NCBI RefSeq assembly: GCF_000503895.1
Contig: NC_022997.1
Location: 2,855,821 to 2,919,820, forward strand
Origin: Hyphomicrobium nitrativorans NL23
GTDB taxonomy: Bacteria; Pseudomonadota; Alphaproteobacteria; Rhizobiales; Hyphomicrobiaceae
Length of the DNA stretch: 64,000 bases
Direction: 5' to 3'
In this document: positions 45,926 to 54,327 of the stretch, piece after piece
How the letters are laid out: the number at the start of each line of letters is the position of its first letter
Position numbering within the stretch: the first letter of the stretch is position 1
Position numbers and translations under genes: made by a program
The notes under the pieces: generated by a model
Database searches by the model: none
Told to the model about the DNA's origin: nothing
The model's input: only the letters and a program-made list of their open reading frames with translations

Positions 45926-46273
45926 CTAGAAGTTGTGCTTAACGGTGCCGCGGATCGTCAGGTCCTCGCCGGGGATTTCCTGCTCGCGCTTCTTGACCTC
46001 GTTGGCGCCGTACAGCAGCTCAAGACCGAAATCCATCTTGGGAAGGACACCAAGCCTGCCGAGGCCCGGAATGCGAACTTCGGTCCCGGTGCTGCTGGAT
46101 CCATCGACCGAGGAAGAAGGCGCGGAAAAATCCAGGCCTGGCTCGCTCTGCACAGCTTTGGCGTCCGGCGCGGGCGCGACGGAGGCCGCTCCGCCTTCCT
46201 CCTGGAAGGCGAATGCAGAGGTGCTGACGATCGCCAGCGCCAATCCCATTCCGATATACCCAATCCGGTTCAT
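45926..46273 (-). CDS. Small secreted protein, unknown
   Basis: A 115-residue exported protein. The signal peptide (about 1-22, ending A-F-A-F) leads to an Ala/Pro/Ser-rich linker (about 25-62) and a C-terminal segment with R-I-P-G-L-G-R-L-G-V-L-P-K-M-D-F-G-L-E-L-L-Y-G, ending in K-H-N-F. A final aromatic residue and the alternating pattern suggest interaction with the outer membrane. TAGGAAA directly before the ATG at 46273 marks the start. No family is recognised. Confidence 0.7.
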   Translation of the reverse strand: MNRIGYIGMGLALAIVSTSAFAFQEEGGAASVAPAPDAKAVQSEPGLDFSAPSSSVDGSSSTGTEVRIPGLGRLGVLPKMDFGLELLYGANEVKKREQEIPGEDLTIRGTVKHNF

Positions 46274-46571
46274 TTTCCTACCCGAAGTGCTCCCGCTGAC
46301 TCGCGAAGATGAAGCTTCCCGGTGCTCGTTACAACAATGTTCGCGCATCGTTAAGCAGCGGTGAACGTTTCCCGTCCGATGTGTGGTTGCTCTGCAATGT
46401 GGCCAGCCAGTCACAGCCGTTCAATACCGTCACAGGGCCGCAGCCTCTCCTCTTTAGAGACTTGAAATGGCCACTTTTTCCCAGGTCGCGGCAGGAGATA
46501 CCCGTGCTTTGCGGCGCACAATCCGGGCGGGCCGTTGTCCACAGGAGAGGCCCTCGCACGGCCGCGGAACG
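46274..46571. other. Intergenic region without a gene
   Basis: About 300 bases between the porin terminator and the small secreted protein gene. It should hold the promoter of the secreted protein gene. The short open frames here lack ribosome sites and family features, so I support no gene. Confidence 0.5.
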
Positions 46572-46597
46572 AAAAGGGGCCGCCCAAAGGCGACCCC
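46572..46597 (-). terminator. Terminator of the porin gene
   Basis: On the minus strand GGGGTCGCC and GGCGGCCCC pair (one G-T wobble) around a TTTG loop, followed by TTTTC. It lies 31 bases past the porin stop codon. Confidence 0.75.
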
Positions 46598-46628
46598 TTC
46601 CGTTTTGAGACGATAGTCGAAACCGGGT

Positions 46629-47984
46629 TTAGAATTTGATCACAGCGCCAGTCATGAACATATCGACGTCTTCGAAGTTGAGCTGCGTGCCCGTCGTGCT
46701 CGTGGCATCGGCTTCGACGTGGCGGTAGATGGCGTAAAGCTTCATAGCCGCAGCGTCGATGTCCTGCATGATGCCAAGCGAGTAGATATCGAGGTTCGAG
46801 CTGAGAAGACGGCCGCCGTCGCCGAAGGCCTGATCGGACGCACCGCCGGTGTGGTCGTAGTACTGGCCGAACAGCGTCGTCTTGCCGAGCGGGAACCACT
46901 TCTGCTGAATACCGGCTTCGAGCGCCCAGAACTCCTGACGATCGTCAACGTTCTGGCCGGCGAAACGCGGATTGAACTGGATCTGCTCGTCTTCCATGTA
47001 GCCGGCTGCGAAGTTCGCGTAGAGGCCCGTGGCGACGTGCATCACGCTGGCCGAACCGCCGAGCTGGTTACATTTGGCGTCTTTGCCGGTCGCAGCGATC
47101 GTCACGTTCGAGGTACACTCGAAGCCGACGACGCCGCCGTTTTCAGACGACTCGCCGTAAGCGATGCCGGCCGCCAGCTTGAAGCCCCCGAGTTCTCCCT
47201 TGTAGCGCAGGCCCATCTCCCAGGTGTCATCCGCGCCCCAGTTGACGGTGCCGGTGAAGCCGAAGATTTCGGGCGTGTCGTAGCGAACCATGTCGTAACG
47301 ACGGCCTTCACCCGGCTGGTTGCCGCTGCCGCCACGGATGAGGCGGCGGATGGAGAGAGCGCCAGCAGCGGTGAGCGCGCCGTTCGAATAGAAGCCGTCG
47401 GCACGGCGAAGCGCAAGATCACCCCCCATGTCTTCGGCGTCCGAGAACTTGGCGACGTCGCCCGTGCCGGCAAGGTTGATTTCGGTGATGCCTTCCGAAG
47501 CACCGCCCGTCAGACCCATCCACACGCGACCGTAGGACTTGCTGTCGATGTACCAGGTCGAGTGACGCAGATCCATGCCCAGGCCGGTGCCCGAGTGGTC
47601 GTCCTGGTTGAAGCGCTTCGAGTTGGCGCTGCGAACGCCGATCTCAAGCAGGTAGCCTGCCTTCAAGTCGCTGTTGATCTTCGCATCACCGCGGAAGCGG
47701 AAACGCGAGCGCGACGCGTCGTTCGTGTAGACGCCAGCGTTCGATTCGAAGCCGTCATCCCAGAACAGCACAGCCTGGTTGACCTGGCCTCCGATCTGAA
47801 GCGAGACCTTACGATTGCCCTTACGAGCCGTCGTGGCCTCAAGCTCGGCAATCCGCTCTTCCAGATCGGCGCAGCAGTTGCCACCCAGGTCGGCGGCGCC
47901 GGCAGATGTGCCCCCCAGCATCAGAAGGCTCGCCGCTGCAAAGAGCGACAGCCTTCCGGCCGACGTCATGAAACCCCCGGTCAT
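46629..47984 (-). CDS. Outer-membrane porin
   Basis: A 451-residue trimeric-porin type protein. A signal peptide (about 1-30, A-G-A-A-D) precedes a short Cys-Cys containing segment with a heptad-like helix (L-E-E-R-I-A-E-L-E-A-T) and then the beta-barrel: K-V-S-L-Q-I-G-G-Q-V-N-Q-A-V-L-F-W, S-R-F-R-F-R-G, ending in M-T-G-A-V-I-K-F with the terminal Phe needed for outer-membrane assembly. AGAGGAA six bases before the ATG at 47984 fixes the start. Two Pho-box-like sites upstream suggest induction by phosphate starvation. Solute specificity cannot be read. Confidence 0.9.
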   Translation of the reverse strand: MTGGFMTSAGRLSLFAAASLLMLGGTSAGAADLGGNCCADLEERIAELEATTARKGNRKVSLQIGGQVNQAVLFWDDGFESNAGVYTNDASRSRFRFRGDAKINSDLKAGYLLEIGVRSANSKRFNQDDHSGTGLGMDLRHSTWYIDSKSYGRVWMGLTGGASEGITEINLAGTGDVAKFSDAEDMGGDLALRRADGFYSNGALTAAGALSIRRLIRGGSGNQPGEGRRYDMVRYDTPEIFGFTGTVNWGADDTWEMGLRYKGELGGFKLAAGIAYGESSENGGVVGFECTSNVTIAATGKDAKCNQLGGSASVMHVATGLYANFAAGYMEDEQIQFNPRFAGQNVDDRQEFWALEAGIQQKWFPLGKTTLFGQYYDHTGGASDQAFGDGGRLLSSNLDIYSLGIMQDIDAAAMKLYAIYRHVEADATSTTGTQLNFEDVDMFMTGAVIKF

Positions 47985-48158
47985 GAAAAATTCCTCTCGT
48001 CGTTTTCGCCCTGCCGCGCCTTGGCGCGTCCACAGTGCATTGACCCCTTCACCACTCAGCAGAGCCGAACAGACGCAAGACTCACCGACTGCTCCGACCA
48101 CCGTGGTCGAGGGGACATAAGCCCATCAATACTCAAGGCGTAAACGGCAAAAGCTATT

Positions 48159-48176
48159 ATGACAGATTTGATACTG
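48159..48176 (-). promoter_or_regulatory. Second, weaker Pho box before the porin
   Basis: The minus strand has an intact right half CTGTCAT preceded at the correct 11-base period by a degraded left half (CAGTATC), with AAA kept in the spacer. About 13 of 18 positions match the PhoB consensus. It lies about 175 bases before the porin start. Confidence 0.4.
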
Positions 48177-48234
48177 TTCTTCGTGATGTGTCGGCCACGA
48201 GCATTGCTTCTCAACGCCGCATCTCTGGAGTTGA

Positions 48235-48252
48235 ATGACAGTTTCATGACAT
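48235..48252 (-). promoter_or_regulatory. Pho box (PhoB site) before the porin
   Basis: The minus strand reads ATGTCATGAAACTGTCAT, which matches the PhoB consensus CTGTCATAAAACTGTCAT at 16 of 18 positions, with the two half-sites 11 bases apart. A further GTCAT lies just upstream. Its orientation is towards the porin, about 250 bases before the start. Confidence 0.65.
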
Positions 48253-48366
48253 TATGACTTGCTGTTTCTATTCTAATTTTGCTGGTTTATTTTACTGTCG
48301 TCGCCAGCCGCGCCCGTTGCACGGCCGCGGGCAGTGTGCGAGCCTCCCGCGAAAAACGAGGCGACC

Positions 48367-49635
48367 TTGAATACCCACTTCACAGCCGCTGTTGTCGGCG
48401 GAGGCCCTGCCGGATTGGCCGCCGCGCTCGCTCTCAGCGCGGCCGGATGCGATGTTCTGCTGGCGGCCCCGCCGCATCGCGCGCATGGCGGCGCCCCGGA
48501 CAACCGGACTGCCGCGCTTTTCGCCGGATCTATCGCGCTGCTCAAGAACCTCGACGCTTGGGAGAGAATCGCCTCTCACAGCGCGCCGATCACGGGCATT
48601 CGGATCATCGACGATACGGGCGGGCTGCTGCGCGCTCCGGAACTCGTGTTCACCGCGGCCGAAATCGATCTCGACGCGTTCGGTTGGAACGTGCCCAACA
48701 GCGCGCTCACGGCCGGCCTTATCGAGGTCGCGCAACGGACGGGCAGCCGCGTTCGGCTACATTCCACCGCCGGGATCGTGAAAGCGGAGATCGGCGCGAG
48801 CGCCGTAACGCTCACCACACACGAAGGCGCGACCTTCACGGCCGGGCTTGTCGTCGGTGCCGACGGCCGGGGCTCCCTTTGCCGCCAGGCAGCAGGAATC
48901 GGGACGCGGAGCTGGACCTACGCCCAATCTGCCATTGCCACGTCCTTCCAGCACGGCCGCCCTCATCGCAACCTCTCGACCGAATTTCACAGGCCCGCAG
49001 GTCCCTTCACGACCGTCCCCCTCAAGGGGCTCGCTTCGAGCCTCGTCTGGGTCGAACGGCCGGACGAGGCCCAGCGCCTCGCCGCGCTCGACGAGCCAGC
49101 CTTTCGCGCCGTTCTGGAAGAGCGTCTGACGGGCCTTCTCGGCCCGGTCGGCGAGATTACATCACGGGCCGTCTTTCCGCTCTCCGGGTTGACGGCGGAG
49201 GCCTTCGGCAGGAATCGCGTCGCGCTCGTCGGCGAAGCCGGGCACGTCATCCCGCCCATCGGGGCGCAAGGGCTCAATCTGGGCTTGCGGGATGCCGCAA
49301 CCCTCGCGGATTGCGTGGCGGATGCCCGTGCGGCGGAGCAAGACGTCGGCAGCGCCGCCGTGCTCGACGCCTACAGTGCGCGCCGGCGCATCGACGTGAC
49401 CTCCCGCATCGCGACGGTCGATGTCCTGAACCGCTCGCTGATCTCCGCTCTCGGGCCCGTTCATCTGGCGCGAGGCTTGGGGCTCGTCGCCCTCAAGACG
49501 CTCGGGCCGCTTCGGCGGATCGCGGTGCGCGAGGGGCTCGCTCCAGCGAGCGCGGACGCGGACCTTCTCCACCCTGACGGCGCCCGGCGTCTCTCAGAGC
49601 GTGCCAGCGGTGCCGCCCGCCATTCCGCCGCTTGA
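48367..49635 (+). CDS. UbiH/COQ6-family FAD-dependent monooxygenase
   Basis: A roughly 422-residue flavin hydroxylase of the ubiquinone pathway group. The N-terminal FAD fold reads A-A-V-V-G-G-G-P-A-G-L-A-A-A-L-A-L, the middle motif is V-V-G-A-D-G-R-G-S, and the second FAD motif V-A-L-V-G-E-A-G-H-V-I-P-P-I-G-A-Q-G-L is intact. It probably hydroxylates the quinone ring; the exact position is unknown. I chose the TTG at 48367 because GAGG lies before it and the family N-terminus follows; a GTG at 48334 is an alternative. The next gene starts 109 bases after its stop. Confidence 0.87.
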   Translation: MNTHFTAAVVGGGPAGLAAALALSAAGCDVLLAAPPHRAHGGAPDNRTAALFAGSIALLKNLDAWERIASHSAPITGIRIIDDTGGLLRAPELVFTAAEIDLDAFGWNVPNSALTAGLIEVAQRTGSRVRLHSTAGIVKAEIGASAVTLTTHEGATFTAGLVVGADGRGSLCRQAAGIGTRSWTYAQSAIATSFQHGRPHRNLSTEFHRPAGPFTTVPLKGLASSLVWVERPDEAQRLAALDEPAFRAVLEERLTGLLGPVGEITSRAVFPLSGLTAEAFGRNRVALVGEAGHVIPPIGAQGLNLGLRDAATLADCVADARAAEQDVGSAAVLDAYSARRRIDVTSRIATVDVLNRSLISALGPVHLARGLGLVALKTLGPLRRIAVREGLAPASADADLLHPDGARRLSERASGAARHSAA

Positions 49636-49744
49636 CGCGGATCGCCGCGCCTTGGCATGTGCCGGAGTCCGTTCGCGCGCCGCCCGCTGGCGCGAGGTCC
49701 TTCCTCTAACTTGGCTCGCCTCCGAGCCGCTGCCCCGGATCCTG

Positions 49745-50668
49745 ATGAGCACACCCCACGTCAGCCCCCTGCGCGATCTTCAGTTCCGTCTCGAATACGG
49801 CGTGCTTCGCGCCATCGTTGGGCTTGTCCGGCTCTTCCCGTTGGAGATGGCTGCCGGCGCATCCGCCAAAGCATGGCGCGTGCTTGCGCCGCTGATCAAT
49901 CCGAAACGCCACAAACGCGCGCTCGCGAACCTCGCAATCGCGTTTCCCGAAAAGACCGAGGCGGAGCGCCACGCGCTTTGCATGGCGCACTGGGAGAACC
50001 TCGGACGCGTGATGGCCGAGACCATGCAGATCGACCGGCTGATCAAAGATCCCACCCGCATCACCATCGTCTCGGACCGCCTGTTCGGCCGCTACAAGAA
50101 CAAGCTCGGCCCCGCGATCGGGGTCTCGCTGCACATGGGAAACTGGGAACTGTCCGTCTGGCCGTTCGTGGAGGCGAAGACCAACCCGGCCGCGGTCTAT
50201 CGCTCGGTGAATAACCCCTACGTCGACCGCTATCTGCGCGATCAGCGGCGCGATCTCTATCCGGGCGGCCTGTTCGGGCGCGGACGCGTCGAGGGCGACC
50301 ACGGCGACGACCAGAAGACGGCGCGTGTCCTTACCGACTTCGTCCGCCGCGGAGGGCGGCTCGGCCTCGTCTGCGATCTCTACGACAACAACGGCATTCC
50401 GGTGCCGTTCTTCGGCAAGGACGCCAAGACGCAAGCCATCGGCGCGATGATCGCGCGGCGCGTCGGCAGCCGCATCTGGCTGTCGCGCTGCAAGCGGGTC
50501 GGCACGTCCAGCCGGTTCGAGATCGAGATCATGGAATTGCGGGTGCCGCGCACGAAAAACATCAGCGAAGACGTGCGTTGGATCATGACCGAGATGCAAA
50601 AGCAGTTCGAGCTATGGGTGCGTGACGCACCCGAACAATGGATGTGGTCGAACCGGCGGTGGAGTTAG
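49745..50668 (+). CDS. LpxL/HtrB-family lipid A acyltransferase
   Basis: An inner-membrane enzyme of the late lipid A acyltransferase family, which adds secondary acyl chains to lipid A. The 307-residue product has an N-terminal hydrophobic anchor region and the catalytic H-x4-E motif in S-L-H-M-G-N-W-E, followed by the typical Y-R and R-R-G-G-R-L-G-L-V-C-D segments. The frame is open back to 49601, but the ATG at 49745 gives the family-typical start. It may be functionally linked to the lpxD-fabZ-lpxA operon, 45 kb away. Confidence 0.88.
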   Translation: MSTPHVSPLRDLQFRLEYGVLRAIVGLVRLFPLEMAAGASAKAWRVLAPLINPKRHKRALANLAIAFPEKTEAERHALCMAHWENLGRVMAETMQIDRLIKDPTRITIVSDRLFGRYKNKLGPAIGVSLHMGNWELSVWPFVEAKTNPAAVYRSVNNPYVDRYLRDQRRDLYPGGLFGRGRVEGDHGDDQKTARVLTDFVRRGGRLGLVCDLYDNNGIPVPFFGKDAKTQAIGAMIARRVGSRIWLSRCKRVGTSSRFEIEIMELRVPRTKNISEDVRWIMTEMQKQFELWVRDAPEQWMWSNRRWS

Positions 50669-50775
50669 TTTTTATCGCTCACGGGCCGGTTCGGCCGGCG
50701 CACAGCGCCGGCCTGGCCCTCCGCAGGGGCGGCTAACGCCGGGTCGCCTTGCTCCCAGGCTGCTGAAGCAGCCGA
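50669..50775. repeat. Dispersed GC-rich repeat, copy 1
   Basis: About 107 bases directly after the acyltransferase stop. It runs from TTTTATCGCTCACGGGCC through the palindromes GGCCGGTTCGGCCGG and GCGCCGGC to GCCGGGTCGCCTTGCTCCC and ends with a hairpin GGCTGC-TGAA-GCAGCC. The next copy begins within a few bases, and a third, diverged copy lies after tRNA-Ser. Confidence 0.75.
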
Positions 50776-50779
50776 TTCC

Positions 50780-50905
50780 TTGCTCACGGGCCGGTTCGGC
50801 CGGCGCACGGCGCTGGCCTGGCCCTCGTCCAAGCGAAGCTTGGCTCCGCCAAGACAGGGGCGGCTAACGCCGGGTCGCCTTGCTCCCGCGCTGCTGAAGC
50901 AGCCG
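50780..50905. repeat. Dispersed GC-rich repeat, copy 2 with an insert
   Basis: A second copy in direct tandem. It matches copy 1 at both ends but carries about 29 extra bases in the middle. The insert itself is made of two overlapping hairpins (CCAAGC/GCTTGG and CTTGGC/GCCAAG). The array fills a gene-free stretch of about 315 bases (50669-50984). Confidence 0.75.
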
Positions 50906-50909
50906 TTTT
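50891..50909 (+). terminator. Terminator-like hairpin at the end of repeat copy 2
   Basis: GCTGC-TGAA-GCAGC, a tetraloop hairpin, is followed by CGTTTTT. Copy 1 has the same hairpin but no T run, so only this copy should stop transcription from the acyltransferase gene. Confidence 0.55.
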
Positions 50910-50946
50910 TATCGCGCGGCCTCCAGGCTCGCGCATCCCCGGGCCG

Positions 50947-50962
50947 TTAACGTTTCGGTAAC
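50947..50962. promoter_or_regulatory. CtrA-like site before the papain-fold gene
   Basis: TTAA, seven bases, then GTAAC differs from the CtrA consensus TTAA-N7-TTAAC by one base and is nearly symmetric. It lies 23 bases before the next ATG. Control by CtrA is a guess. Confidence 0.3.
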
Positions 50963-50984
50963 CCTTTGCGGTAAGATTTCGTTA

Positions 50985-51512
50985 ATGCGTCGTTTTTCTC
51001 GATCCGATCCGATGGCCGACCCAACCTTCATTGCCGACCGCACAACCTCGTCGCTCAACGACGCCCAGAACGACACCGGGCGCGTCGCGTTCTGCGGGCC
51101 TTACGTGCTGTCCGCCATCACAGGCTATCCGATCAGCAAGGTCGAGGCGGCCGTCAACGCATACCGGAAGCTTCCGCCCGATCTCAAATATCGCGTGAAG
51201 GGCACCTACGCGGACGAAGTGGAAGCAGCCCTCGCCGTCTACGGCTACGGGATGACGCTCAAAGAAACCTTCATGCACCTTGAGCGCAAGAAGCGGCCCT
51301 CCGTGTGGACCTGGATGCAGAAGCCGCGCAGCGCGTGGGCGCATTACATCCTCGCCATTCACAAGGGCAAGGAAGGCCACTGGATCCTGATCAAGGGCGT
51401 GAAGATGTGCGACACGTTCACGGAGGGGCGCTGGACGTTCGTCTGCGACGGCCCGCACCGCGGCGCGCGCATCATGGAAGTGTTCGAAGTGCGCCGGGCG
51501 CTTGAGCTTTAA
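50985..51512 (+). CDS. Possible papain-fold cysteine peptidase-like protein
   Basis: A 175-residue protein I cannot place in a named family. Three features recall papain-like and C39-like peptidases: a Cys at the start of a helix (V-A-F-C-G-P-Y-V-L-S-A-I-T-G, Cys37), a His in a beta-strand (E-G-H-W-I-L-I-K-G, His132) and an Asp soon after (K-M-C-D-T-F, Asp143). There is no signal peptide. The core between is helical. The ATG at 50985 has only a weak ribosome site (GGTAAG); an ATG at 51012 is an alternative. It may be of phage or defence origin; the sequence does not decide. Confidence 0.7.
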   Translation: MRRFSRSDPMADPTFIADRTTSSLNDAQNDTGRVAFCGPYVLSAITGYPISKVEAAVNAYRKLPPDLKYRVKGTYADEVEAALAVYGYGMTLKETFMHLERKKRPSVWTWMQKPRSAWAHYILAIHKGKEGHWILIKGVKMCDTFTEGRWTFVCDGPHRGARIMEVFEVRRALEL

Positions 51513-51620
51513 CCGGCGAGGCGCGCTCTCCCGGCCAACAATCCCGTTGCGGCAAATCCTGTCAGATGCGCTAATCTTCGCCTGACGCACGGCCTATCCG
51601 TCCAACAGGGAGGCTCGCAC

Positions 51621-52091
51621 GTGACGATTCCTCGTTTTGGCTCTCGTGCCCAGTCGGCCGCCGTCGCGGTTCTGTTGATGCTCTTCCCATTTCCCGCCGC
51701 GGCAGGCGGAAGCGGCCCCGAGGTTGTGCTCGACGAAATCTTCGGACAGGTGGAGGCGACGTGCGGCGGTGAGGCCCAAGGCCCACCCTACGACATTTAC
51801 GCGATCGCGGAGACCTACTTCACGCCCACGCTCGCGCAAGCTTTCACGGCGGCGATGGAATCGGGCGACCTCGGCTTCGACATTCTCGTCGACGGGCAGG
51901 ACTGCGAAATCCGCGATGTCGAGCTCACTGTCCTGGACAGGGATGCAGGCACCGCGACGGGGCGCGCCATCTTCAAGAATATGGGCGAGAGCCGGATCAT
52001 CGATCTCAAGATGACGAAGACGGGTGATCGCTGGGCGGTATCGGACGTGATCTATCAGCATCGTCCGTTCGTTCTCAGCGACGAGTTGTAA
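51621..52091 (+). CDS. Exported protein, unknown (DUF3828-like fold possible)
   Basis: A 156-residue exported protein with a signal peptide (about 10-28, ending A-A-A-G-G). The mature part has two Cys and a small alpha+beta layout with D-V-E-L-T-V-L-D-R and a closing W-A-V-S-D-V-I-Y, resembling small periplasmic proteins with an NTF2-like or DUF3828 fold. It starts at a GTG with GGGAGG seven bases upstream. It is convergent with the AraC-family gene, 11 bases apart. Confidence 0.75.
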   Translation: MTIPRFGSRAQSAAVAVLLMLFPFPAAAGGSGPEVVLDEIFGQVEATCGGEAQGPPYDIYAIAETYFTPTLAQAFTAAMESGDLGFDILVDGQDCEIRDVELTVLDRDAGTATGRAIFKNMGESRIIDLKMTKTGDRWAVSDVIYQHRPFVLSDEL

Positions 52092-52102
52092 AGCCGGTGG
52101 GG

Positions 52103-53110
52103 TTAGCGACCGTTGGCAGCGCGGAATGCCGTCGGCGCCATGCCCGTCCAGCGCCGGAACGCGCGCGTGAAATGGGCGGGATCGCGATAGCCAAGCTCCA
52201 GCGCGATGTCGGTGATTGCGCTGCCCTCGCGCAGCAACGCTTTTGCGCGGTTCTGCAACGTTGCCTCCGTCAGCTCGACGAAACTCGTTCCATGCGACGC
52301 CAGTCGGCGCTGCAGAGACCGGCGCGTCATTCCGAGCTTTCCAGCCACCCACTCGATGCGGGGATACGCCTCGTGCAGGGCGAGGTCGATGACGGCCGCG
52401 ATCGTGGCGACGTCGTCGTTCTGCTTCGGAAGCTTCGGCTCCGCGCCGCCACTCGCGTCTTCCCGTTTCCCGCCCGCACCCGCGTGTCCGCAGTGGAGCA
52501 GAGACGCGTCGAAGGTCAACGATGGGATCGGGTCGCCGTGCTCGACATTCGTGCCCAAGATGAGTTCCAGCTCCGCGCGAGGTTCTCCGCGCGGCAGCGC
52601 CGTCGCAACACCGTGCGGCCGCCACTTCGGCCCGGCGTAAACGCGCACGACGTCCATCATGTATCCGATGCCGAGCAGCTCGTTGTGATGGCGCCCTTCC
52701 GTCTCCGGCTCGACGAATTCGATGGACCACCGGACTCGCGTCCCCTCGCGCCTCATATAGAGATTGGTCGAGGTCTGAAGCATCACGGCGAGACCGGCGT
52801 GCGCACGCGTCATCGCGTCCTGGAGCGTCTCGGCGCGGCAGACCCAGGCTCCGTACGCGCTGAGATGCGGGCTCGTGACGGCCTGCCCGAGGCGGGCACC
52901 GAAATGGCGGTCGCCGGTCTCCCGCGCTGCGCGTTCGAGAAAACGAAACTGCTCGCGCAGCGGCACGACGATCTCGGGCTGGTCGAGCAGGGCGAACGGG
53001 AGATCGACGTCCGAGAGAACGCGCGTAATGTTTCCGCCCTGCCGATCCATGAAGTCGGCGATCGGCCCGAGCGAAGCTGCGCGTGTGAAACCCGAGAGAC
53101 GGGGCGCCAT
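52103..53110 (-). CDS. AraC-family transcriptional regulator
   Basis: A 335-residue regulator with an N-terminal sensing domain of the arabinose-binding AraC N-terminal type (about 15-210) and two helix-turn-helix units in the C-terminal domain (about 235-335): A-G-K-L-G-M-T-R-R-S-L-Q-R-R-L and I-A-L-E-L-G-Y-R-D-P-A-H-F-T-R-A-F-R-R-W. The effector is unknown. GGAGG five bases before the ATG at 53110 fixes the start against the upstream ATG at 53131. It diverges from the cupin gene, its most likely target. Confidence 0.9.
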   Translation of the reverse strand: MAPRLSGFTRAASLGPIADFMDRQGGNITRVLSDVDLPFALLDQPEIVVPLREQFRFLERAARETGDRHFGARLGQAVTSPHLSAYGAWVCRAETLQDAMTRAHAGLAVMLQTSTNLYMRREGTRVRWSIEFVEPETEGRHHNELLGIGYMMDVVRVYAGPKWRPHGVATALPRGEPRAELELILGTNVEHGDPIPSLTFDASLLHCGHAGAGGKREDASGGAEPKLPKQNDDVATIAAVIDLALHEAYPRIEWVAGKLGMTRRSLQRRLASHGTSFVELTEATLQNRAKALLREGSAITDIALELGYRDPAHFTRAFRRWTGMAPTAFRAANGR

Positions 53111-53250
53111 GACATCCTCCGGCGTGTTCATCCGGACATGGCGCAAAATGGCAAGCGCGCTCCCAGGGAACAAGTCACGTTGGCGTTACGAAAAAATCCT
53201 GCGGCACGGCTGGATCCCGCGTCGCGCATAACCTCGGAGAAAACGCGCCC

Positions 53251-53709
53251 ATGCCGACCCTTCCGTTTGACGTCCGCAATGTCCGCTGGAACACGATCGA
53301 GGGGATCGATCACCTCGCCTATCACATCTGCGCCGTGGACGAGACGAAGCGGATCGTCGACATCCTGTTCAAGTTCGATGCGAACGCGAAGATCGTGCTT
53401 CACCGGCACAAAGCCGACTACATCACGCTTGTGCTTCAGGGTGAGCTTCGAATCTACCGTGCGGACGGCTCGCTGAAAGAGATCCGGCCCGTCGGCAGCT
53501 ACGTCACCGGCCGTGCGGACGGCGAGCCGCATAGCGAGGGCGGCGGCGATCAGGACGTCATCGCCTTTTTCTCCAACCGCAACGTCGAGAACCTCGTGTA
53601 CGAAATTCTCGACGAGAACCTGAATACGGTGGCGACCTTCGGTCTTGCGGAGTTCAGGGCCTTGCTCGGCGCGCAGCAACCGCAGGCCTCGACGCTCGTC
53701 GCATCCTGA
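53251..53709 (+). CDS. Cupin-domain protein
   Basis: A 152-residue single cupin. The first motif carries the metal ligands in V-L-H-R-H-K-A-D-Y, with further His in E-P-H-S-E-G-G-G. It may be an enzyme or a small-molecule sensor; no partner is evident. The ATG at 53251 lies 140 bases from the AraC-family start, so the two share a promoter region. A strong terminator follows. Confidence 0.8.
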   Translation: MPTLPFDVRNVRWNTIEGIDHLAYHICAVDETKRIVDILFKFDANAKIVLHRHKADYITLVLQGELRIYRADGSLKEIRPVGSYVTGRADGEPHSEGGGDQDVIAFFSNRNVENLVYEILDENLNTVATFGLAEFRALLGAQQPQASTLVAS

Positions 53710-53728
53710 CGTTCGCATCGAGCGAAAA

Positions 53729-53760
53729 AAAACGGCCCCGCATGTTTGTGGGGCCGTTTT
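53729..53760. terminator. Bidirectional terminator between cupin gene and ribosomal operon
   Basis: An 11-bp perfect stem (AAAACGGCCCC / GGGGCCGTTTT) with a 10-base loop has T runs on both strands. It ends the cupin gene from one side and the rplQ end of the ribosomal operon from the other. Confidence 0.88.
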
Positions 53761-53791
53761 CGGTGTTCCGTATCCGGGACGAACGCGAGAC

Positions 53792-54217
53792 TTACGCGTT
53801 CTCTTCGGCTGCCTTTTCCGCTTCATGGCGCGCGCGATCCTCGGCGCCCTTGACCGTCTCGTCGCGGTCGACGAGTTCGATCACGGCGCGCGGTGCGCTG
53901 TCGCCATGGCGGAAGCCAGCCTTCAGCACGCGCGAGTAACCGCCTGCGCGGTCCTTATAGCGGGGGCCGAGCACGTCGAACAGCTTCTTCGCCTGCTCCT
54001 CGTCGCGCAGGCGCGCGGCGGCCAGACGGCGGGAGTTCAGGTCGCCACGCTTGGCGAGCGTGATGTACTTGTCGATGACGCGCTTCAGGTCTTTCGCCTT
54101 CGGCAGCGTGGTCACGATCTGCTCGTGCTTGATGAGGGCAGCCGCCATGTTGGAGAACATGGCCTGGCGGTGGGAGCTGTCGCGGTTGAACTTCCGCCCC
54201 AACTTCTTGTGTCGCAT
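53792..54217 (-). CDS. rplQ: 50S ribosomal protein L17
   Basis: The 141-residue product begins [17 protein letters not shown] and contains the L17 N-terminal core, then an acidic and Ala/Glu-rich C-terminal tail. Last gene of the alpha operon, 110 bases after rpoA, and followed by the bidirectional terminator. Confidence 0.97.
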   Translation of the reverse strand: MRHKKLGRKFNRDSSHRQAMFSNMAAALIKHEQIVTTLPKAKDLKRVIDKYITLAKRGDLNSRRLAAARLRDEEQAKKLFDVLGPRYKDRAGGYSRVLKAGFRHGDSAPRAVIELVDRDETVKGAEDRARHEAEKAAEENA

Positions 54218-54327
54218 CTCTCTATCTCTTTCTCTTAGGTTGTTACGGGGAGGTTCTTCGGCCTCACCTCGTTCGTGGGCGAAGGGCAGCGGATTTATCG
54301 TCCACTGCCCCTTGCCAAAACCTGGTT

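Larger units (their letters stand above)
47985..48366. other. Divergent promoter region, AT-rich
   Basis: About 380 bases between the porin and the UbiH-type monooxygenase. The part from 48140 to 48300 is clearly richer in A and T than its surroundings and holds the two Pho-box-like sites. No coding frame is convincing. Confidence 0.6.
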
